DNA of 17,548 nt, taken from NCBI GenBank assembly GCA_017938645.1, contig JAGBBE010000107.1:1-17548 (forward strand). Direction: 5' to 3'. Shown here piece after piece: positions 13,350 to 17,548 of the stretch; within the stretch, counting starts at the first letter, position 1; each line of letters begins with the position of its first letter. This DNA is from Clostridia bacterium. Lineage in GTDB: Bacteria > Bacillota_A > Clostridia > Christensenellales > Aristaeellaceae. A model generated the notes under the pieces. The model ran no database searches. It was not told the DNA's origin and was given only the letters and a program-made list of their open reading frames with translations. The position numbers and the translations under genes are program-made.

Positions 13350-14087
13350 CCTGATGAATACAAAACTGGATTCATCCGAATACAACTCAGAATAACGGTA
13401 ATTCTGCCGGTTGAACTGCTTCAGATCCTCAGGATTTTCGATCTGGTTTTCGGCCATGAAACGCACCATTTCGCCGCGCGCCATCTTGCACATGGTTCCC
13501 TTTTCAATCACCTTTCCCGCCTTTTCTTCGCCGAAAACGCAGGTGATCAGACGCACATCCGACGGGAGATACGCCGTAATGCAGCGGCTGTATTCCTTCG
13601 ATGCCAGATTGATGATGCAGTCCGTGCCCTCCGTCAGCTTTTCTGCAATGCTTCCGCCCCAGAAGGCATACAGATCTCTGCACCCATCCACCGTCAGCGC
13701 CGCCTGCATTTCCAGCCGGTATGGAACGATTCCGTCAAACGGGCGAAGCATGCCGTAAAAACCGGACAGAATACGCAGATGCTCCTGAATGTAGGCAAAC
13801 TCGCGGTCCGTGAAAACCTCCGGACCCATGCAGCGGTACTGGATGCCTTCGTATGCCAGCAGCGCAGGCGTAAGACTGCGGGTGAGCGACATGCCGTCAA
13901 GGCGCTCGACGTTCAGCGCCGCGATCTGATCGTTGCACTTCCACAGCTTCTGCAATTCTGCAGGCGTCATGCCCTGAAGCCTTTCAAGCAGCTTTTCCGT
14001 TTTGGAAAGAAAAACCGGTTGATCGAGACACTCCATGCTGTCCGTATCGACGCGCATCTTTTTGGCCGGTGAAATAATGATCTTCAT
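13347..14087 (-). CDS. yaaA: Peroxide stress protein YaaA (UPF0246)
   Basis: A 246-aa soluble protein. It shows the YaaA/DUF328 hallmarks: MKIIISPAKKM at the start, YEGIQY (about residues 79-84), LRILSGFYGMLRPFDGIVPYRLEM in the middle, INLASKEYS, and FGEEKAGKVIEKGTMCKMARGEMVRFM near the C-terminus. In E. coli YaaA lowers free intracellular iron during hydrogen peroxide stress and so limits Fenton damage; it can bind DNA, and its exact biochemistry is unsettled. The start codon overlaps the stop of the upstream peroxiredoxin gene (ATGA). No clear ribosome binding site precedes it, so it is probably translated by coupling. The length is normal for the family. Confidence 0.92.
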   Translation of the reverse strand: MKIIISPAKKMRVDTDSMECLDQPVFLSKTEKLLERLQGMTPAELQKLWKCNDQIAALNVERLDGMSLTRSLTPALLAYEGIQYRCMGPEVFTDREFAYIQEHLRILSGFYGMLRPFDGIVPYRLEMQAALTVDGCRDLYAFWGGSIAEKLTEGTDCIINLASKEYSRCITAYLPSDVRLITCVFGEEKAGKVIEKGTMCKMARGEMVRFMAENQIENPEDLKQFNRQNYRYSELYSDESSFVFIR

Positions 14088-14539
14088 GCCAGATACGCCA
14101 GAATCTCGGCAGCGTTGGTATCGGGTTTCACCTTGGGCATGACCTTTTCAATCACACCGTTTTCATCGATGATGAAGGTGCTGCGCACCACGCCCATGCT
14201 GACCTTGCCATAGAGCTTTTTTTCCTGCCACACGCCAAAGGCCTGAATGGCCTGCAGTTCCGGATCGGAGACCAGTACAAAGGGGAGATCATACTTTTCT
14301 GCGAACTTCTGATGCGAGGCTACGGAGTCCTTGCTCACGCCGATCACGGCCACATTGCTGGAACGAAACGCCTCATAGTTCTGTGCAAAGGCGCAGGCCT
14401 GACGGGTACAGCCGGGCGTATTATCACGCGGATAGAAATAGAGAACCACCTTTTTGCCCAGAAAATCGGACAGTTTTACTTCATTGCCGTGCTGATCCCT
14501 CAGCAGAAAATCCGGCGCCTTCATGCCTGCTTCAAGCAT
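14084..14539 (-). CDS. bcp: Thioredoxin-dependent peroxiredoxin Bcp/PrxQ
   Basis: A 151-aa cytoplasmic AhpC/TSA-fold peroxidase that reduces hydrogen and organic peroxides with electrons from thioredoxin. The active site reads FYPRDNTPGCTRQAC, with peroxidatic C44 and resolving C49 in the C-x4-C spacing of the PrxQ subgroup. Catalytic T41 and P42 are present, and R119 in VVRSTFIID fits the conserved active-site arginine. AAAGGAG lies 9 nt before the ATG. It is the first gene of a two-gene unit with yaaA (4-nt overlap), so peroxide removal and iron control are co-expressed. No clear PerR box or strong promoter was seen in the roughly 75 nt before it. Confidence 0.93.
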   Translation of the reverse strand: MLEAGMKAPDFLLRDQHGNEVKLSDFLGKKVVLYFYPRDNTPGCTRQACAFAQNYEAFRSSNVAVIGVSKDSVASHQKFAEKYDLPFVLVSDPELQAIQAFGVWQEKKLYGKVSMGVVRSTFIIDENGVIEKVMPKVKPDTNAAEILAYLA

Positions 14540-14613
14540 TGTTATCGCTCCTTTGGTTGATTTGCATCTATACTTTACACTGGAAACTGGCGCACTAAAC
14601 CGCTTTTTTCATG

Positions 14614-14640
14614 AAAAAGGGAGGCAGTTGCCTCCCTTTT
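14614..14640 (-). terminator. Terminator of the GH2 gene
   Basis: Arms 14615-14625 and 14630-14640 pair perfectly over 11 bp (AAAAGGGAGGC) around AGTT. On the minus strand the stem ends in TTTTT (14618-14614). It begins 4 nt past the GH2 stop codon and insulates the bcp-yaaA unit. Confidence 0.8.
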
Positions 14641-14643
14641 GCT

Positions 14644-16950
14644 TTACTTCTGACAGATGGTACACACAGCGCGCAGACCGGTTCTGGTGAAGGCATGCAG
14701 CGCGATCTCACCGCCGGTGCGTCCGGCGCGGAGATAGACCAGCGCCTTGCCGCCAAAGGTGGCGCGATGACGTTCTGCATACGGGGTCAGATCGTCCGGC
14801 TTGCCGTTTTCAATGCCGATGATTTCCGCATCGCCCAGGAGCTGATAGATGATTTCCTCGTCATCAGCGGAGGCCACGCGGCCTTCCTTGTCCAGAAGCG
14901 TCACTTCCACATGCGCGATGGACTGACCATCTGCCTTCAGCGCATCACGATCAGCCTTCAGCACGATAGAAGCGGCCTTGCCGGTGGTGGACAGCACGTC
15001 TTCAGCGCCGTCCGCTGCCGCCCTGAGCTCGCCCGCCTGATAGGGAACCATCCAGCAGGCGCGGTATTCGTCCGCATCGGTGATTTCCTTCACACCGAGG
15101 GATTCGCCGTTGAGGAACAGTTCCACTGCCTTGGCGTTGGAATAGCAGCTGACGCGCATCATGCGGCCATCTTCATCCTTCCACGCAAAGAGCTCGCTTT
15201 CGGGGCCCTTCCACTCGTCATCCTCGTGGCCGACAGCAATCTTGACAAAGGGCTCGTCCGTCCACATGGCCTTGCGCTGATAGAACCCGGCCTTGGGGAA
15301 CGCAGCCAGATTCATCAGACCGGCCTGAGAGATGCGTACCGGCCAGCCGCGGCACTCGCCGAGGAAGTCGATGCCCGTCCACAGGAACTGACCGCAGATA
15401 TAGTCGTTGTCGCGCACGGCGTGCCATGCCTTGGCGTTCTTGCCGTTCTCGCTGCCGTAGATCACGCGGCCGGGATATTTGGCGTGATCCTCCTCGTAGA
15501 ACTGCTCCTTGTAGTTATAGCCCACCACGTCCAGCACATCGGCATAGCCCGTGCGGTTGGACAGTTCCGGGAAGCTCAGCGCACTCGTGACTGGACGGGT
15601 CTGGTCCAGCGCATGCACAATATCCGTCAGTTCCTGAGCCACCACCGCCAGACGGCCCGCATCAGGCTTGCGCACGTCATACATGCGCTCAGCAGCGGGC
15701 TTGTTGTCGTCGTTGTTGCCCAGCACTTCCCTGAACAGCGGCGTGACATAGGGATCGTTGGGATAATCGATCTCGTTGCCGATGCTCCAGATGACGATAG
15801 ACGGATGGTTGCGGTCGCGCTTGACCATACCCTCCAGATCCGCGCGATACCACTGCGGGAAGTCCTCGGCATAGCCGAAGCGCTTGGGCGGATACACGTT
15901 GTGACCCTGCCACCACTTGTTCTTCGCGCCTTCCCACTCGTCAAAGGCCTCGTCCATGACGAGGAAGCCCATTTCATCGCACAGATCCAGCAGATGACTG
16001 TCCGGCGGATTATGAGCGGTACGAATGGCGTTGCAGCCCATTTCCTTGAACTTTTCAAGCCTTCTCGCCCACACGGCCTTGGGCACGGCAGCGCCCAGCG
16101 CGCCCGCGTCATGATGGACGCAGACGCCCTTGAGCTTCATATTCTCCTCATTGAGGAAGAAGCCCTTGTCGCCGTCAAAGCGGATAGTACGGACGCCGAA
16201 GGGAATGATTTGCTCGTCGGTTACCGCGCCATCCTTGACAGCGCAGGCCACGAGGCGATACAGCGTCGGGTTTTCCGGGCTCCACAGCATGGCTTCCGGA
16301 ATCTCCAGCACCGCTTCGCCGCATTCGCCGCTCACTTCAGTTTCAGCCACCACGCAGCCGCAGCACTTCTTCACGGCAAACTTTGCGCCGTCCGCACCCA
16401 AAGTCTCATACTGAACCTTCACGTAGGCGGTGCCGTTTTCCACCTTTTCTGTGGTCACGAACACTCCGTCGGTCTCGAAGGAGCACGGATCAGTAATTTC
16501 CAGCGTAACGTCGCGGTAGATTCCGCTGCCGGTGAACCAGCGGGAATCCGCAACTTCGTTATGCTCTACGCGCACACAGATCACATTTTCGCCCGGACGC
16601 ACAAAGGCGCTCACATCATGGGTAAAGGTAGCGTAGCCATACGCCCTCTGGCCCAGATAGTTGCTGTTGACCCACACGCGCGCATGCTTGTACACGCCGC
16701 CGAAGGTCACTCTCACGCGCTTGCCCGCTGCGTCCTGAGGCAGAATGAAATGCTTGCGGTACCATGCGGTACCGCCGGGCAGATAACCCGTGCCGCTGGC
16801 ATGGCACTTATCAAAGGGATGCTCCACGGACCAGTCGTGCGGCAGGGTAACCACACGCCATGCACTGTCATCCCAGCCCATAAAATCCGCGCCGACCTCT
16901 TCTCCGAGATGGAAGCGCCAGTCCAGATTGAGATTCATCTTTTCGCTCAT
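14644..16950 (-). CDS. GH2 family glycosidase (beta-galactosidase/beta-glucuronidase-like)
   Basis: A 768-aa protein with no signal peptide, so a cytoplasmic retaining exo-glycosidase. Domain order: jelly-roll sugar-binding domain (about 1-150, with LPHDWSVEHPF and GGTAWYRKHF), an immunoglobulin-like domain (about 155-255), and a TIM barrel (about 260-540). Beyond it lie a DUF4982-like segment (about 580-650, VELFLNGESLG) and a GH2 C-terminal domain (about 660-755). The acid/base is E393 in IWSIGNEID; the nucleophile is probably E501 in IYGSENG. TAHNPPDSHLLDLCDEMGFLVMDEAFDEW is the typical GH2 barrel segment. GGAGGT lies 7 nt upstream of the ATG. It follows a binding-protein gene across a hairpin, so it should act on the sugar that protein captures. 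Whether that is a galactoside, glucuronide or other glycoside cannot be read from sequence alone. Confidence 0.9.
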   Translation of the reverse strand: MSEKMNLNLDWRFHLGEEVGADFMGWDDSAWRVVTLPHDWSVEHPFDKCHASGTGYLPGGTAWYRKHFILPQDAAGKRVRVTFGGVYKHARVWVNSNYLGQRAYGYATFTHDVSAFVRPGENVICVRVEHNEVADSRWFTGSGIYRDVTLEITDPCSFETDGVFVTTEKVENGTAYVKVQYETLGADGAKFAVKKCCGCVVAETEVSGECGEAVLEIPEAMLWSPENPTLYRLVACAVKDGAVTDEQIIPFGVRTIRFDGDKGFFLNEENMKLKGVCVHHDAGALGAAVPKAVWARRLEKFKEMGCNAIRTAHNPPDSHLLDLCDEMGFLVMDEAFDEWEGAKNKWWQGHNVYPPKRFGYAEDFPQWYRADLEGMVKRDRNHPSIVIWSIGNEIDYPNDPYVTPLFREVLGNNDDNKPAAERMYDVRKPDAGRLAVVAQELTDIVHALDQTRPVTSALSFPELSNRTGYADVLDVVGYNYKEQFYEEDHAKYPGRVIYGSENGKNAKAWHAVRDNDYICGQFLWTGIDFLGECRGWPVRISQAGLMNLAAFPKAGFYQRKAMWTDEPFVKIAVGHEDDEWKGPESELFAWKDEDGRMMRVSCYSNAKAVELFLNGESLGVKEITDADEYRACWMVPYQAGELRAAADGAEDVLSTTGKAASIVLKADRDALKADGQSIAHVEVTLLDKEGRVASADDEEIIYQLLGDAEIIGIENGKPDDLTPYAERHRATFGGKALVYLRAGRTGGEIALHAFTRTGLRAVCTICQK

Positions 16951-16978
16951 GGGTGTACCTCCGTCAGGATATGGAATA

Positions 16979-17014
16979 GGGGCTGCCGGGGAATCGGATT
17001 CCCACGGCAGCCCC
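16979..17014 (-). promoter_or_regulatory. Long intercistronic hairpin after the third binding-protein gene
   Basis: Outer arms 16979-16988 and 17005-17014 (GGGGCTGCCG/CGGCAGCCCC) and inner arms 16989-16994 and 16998-17003 (GGGAAT/ATTCCC) form a 16-bp stem with one bulged base (17004) and a 3-nt loop. There is no T-tract on the minus strand. It probably stabilises the upstream binding-protein mRNA or partly limits GH2 expression. Confidence 0.6.
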
Positions 17015-17047
17015 GTTTGGTTTACGTCAAGTGATTCAGATCACAGA

Positions 17048-17548
17048 TTACAGGCCGTAAGCGGCGTTGATCTGGTTCTGGATCTCCTGCATGCAGATGT
17101 CGATGCCGGCGGCCTTCAGCTGCTCACGGAACTCGGCAACGAAAGCGGCGGGATCATCCACCATGCCGAACACGATGCGCGGCATATAGGTGTTGTAAAC
17201 ATTGCTCAGGTTGTCCAGGTACATCTGGATCATGGTCAGGTCGAACACAACGCGGCCGTAGGGATAGTTGATCTTAACGGACTCGTACTTGTTGTACAGA
17301 GCGTCGATGGCTTCCCAATCGCGGTCAGCAGCGCGCAGCTCGAGAGCGTCGCGGCGGCCCCACCACCAGTTCAGGCTCACGCCCATGGTGCCGTCGTCCC
17401 AGCCTTCGGGGCGAACGATGTAGCCGTTCTCATCCAGGGTGTACATGTCGCCCTCGATGCCGTACTGCATCAGGCGGTAGATTTCGGGATCGTTGCGCAG
17501 GAGGTCATAAACCATCAGAGCGCGCTCGGGGTTCTGAGAGGTCATGGC
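17048..17548 (-). CDS. Extracellular solute-binding protein, C-terminal part (DUF3502-like, runs off window)
   Basis: The last 166 residues of a sugar-binding protein; the N-terminus and any signal peptide lie beyond the window. The segment TSQNPERALMVYDLLRNDPE, followed by YRLMQYGIEGDMY, matches the LipO/YtcQ-like family-1 binding proteins whose C-terminal part is called DUF3502. The ending FVAEFREQLKAAGIDICMQEIQNQINA also fits. Such proteins deliver complex oligosaccharides to paired permeases. It differs clearly from the two complete binding proteins in this window. It is upstream of and probably co-transcribed with the GH2 gene, with a strong hairpin in the 97-nt gap. Confidence 0.82.
   Translation of the reverse strand, partial: AMTSQNPERALMVYDLLRNDPEIYRLMQYGIEGDMYTLDENGYIVRPEGWDDGTMGVSLNWWWGRRDALELRAADRDWEAIDALYNKYESVKINYPYGRVVFDLTMIQMYLDNLSNVYNTYMPRIVFGMVDDPAAFVAEFREQLKAAGIDICMQEIQNQINAAYGL

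Noticed and set aside
14611..17034. An 807-codon open frame on the plus strand opposite the GH2 gene.
   Set aside because: It mirrors the GH2 gene, whose catalytic motifs and domains are clear. The plus-strand translation has no recognisable domain, and such antisense frames are common opposite GC-rich genes.

Overview
The window looks like chromosomal DNA of a GC-rich, carbohydrate-fermenting Firmicute, most likely a gut or rumen Clostridia member. Supporting signs are strong AGGAGG-type ribosome binding sites, good sigma-A promoters, LacI-controlled sugar ABC importers with no ATPase gene of their own, and glycosidases for plant or host glycans. The Clostridia placement is inferred from gene style, not from a marker gene.

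Layout, left to right. (1) 1-240: the first codons of an IS1182-type transposase (minus strand, cut by the window edge) and two hairpins. (2) 240-2652, minus strand: an ABC-F ATPase of the Uup/YfmR type, preceded by a possible 7-residue leader peptide, and a small MmcQ/YjbR-family protein with its own promoter. (3) 2751-7996, minus strand: one sugar operon transcribed leftward in the order solute-binding protein, hairpin, MalF-like permease, MalG-like permease, GH127 beta-L-arabinofuranosidase. (4) 7896-9148: a divergent control region and a LacI-type repressor (plus strand). (5) 9243-12544, plus strand: a second sugar ABC importer (binding protein, terminator-like hairpin, two permeases) with its own promoter and a different class of operator. 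(6) about 12555-13288: an IS200-type element carrying only tnpA, with hairpin ends and an unusual anti-Shine-Dalgarno arm. (7) 13311-14539, minus strand: a peroxide-defence pair, Bcp/PrxQ peroxiredoxin and YaaA, overlapping by 4 nt. (8) 14615-17548, minus strand: a GH2 glycosidase downstream of the C-terminal part of a third solute-binding protein, which runs off the window.

How the parts fit. The two importers bring oligosaccharides into the cytoplasm, and GH127 and GH2, which have no signal peptides, would hydrolyse the imported sugars there. The ATPase that powers both importers must be encoded elsewhere, as is common for MsmK/MsiK-sharing systems. The repressor at 8126-9148 most plausibly controls the arabinoside operon and itself through GGTTA-N6-TAACC operators. 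The second importer carries AAACGTT-centred sites, which may belong to another LacI-family regulator or to CcpA. Each of the three binding-protein genes is followed by a strong GC-rich hairpin before the next gene, a layout expected to raise binding-protein levels over the downstream genes.

I did not find a clearly new multi-gene system. The observations most worth a second look are the anti-Shine-Dalgarno arm inside the IS200-type element, the two operator classes around one LacI gene, the candidate leader peptide ahead of the ABC-F gene, and the non-lipoprotein signal peptides on both complete binding proteins.
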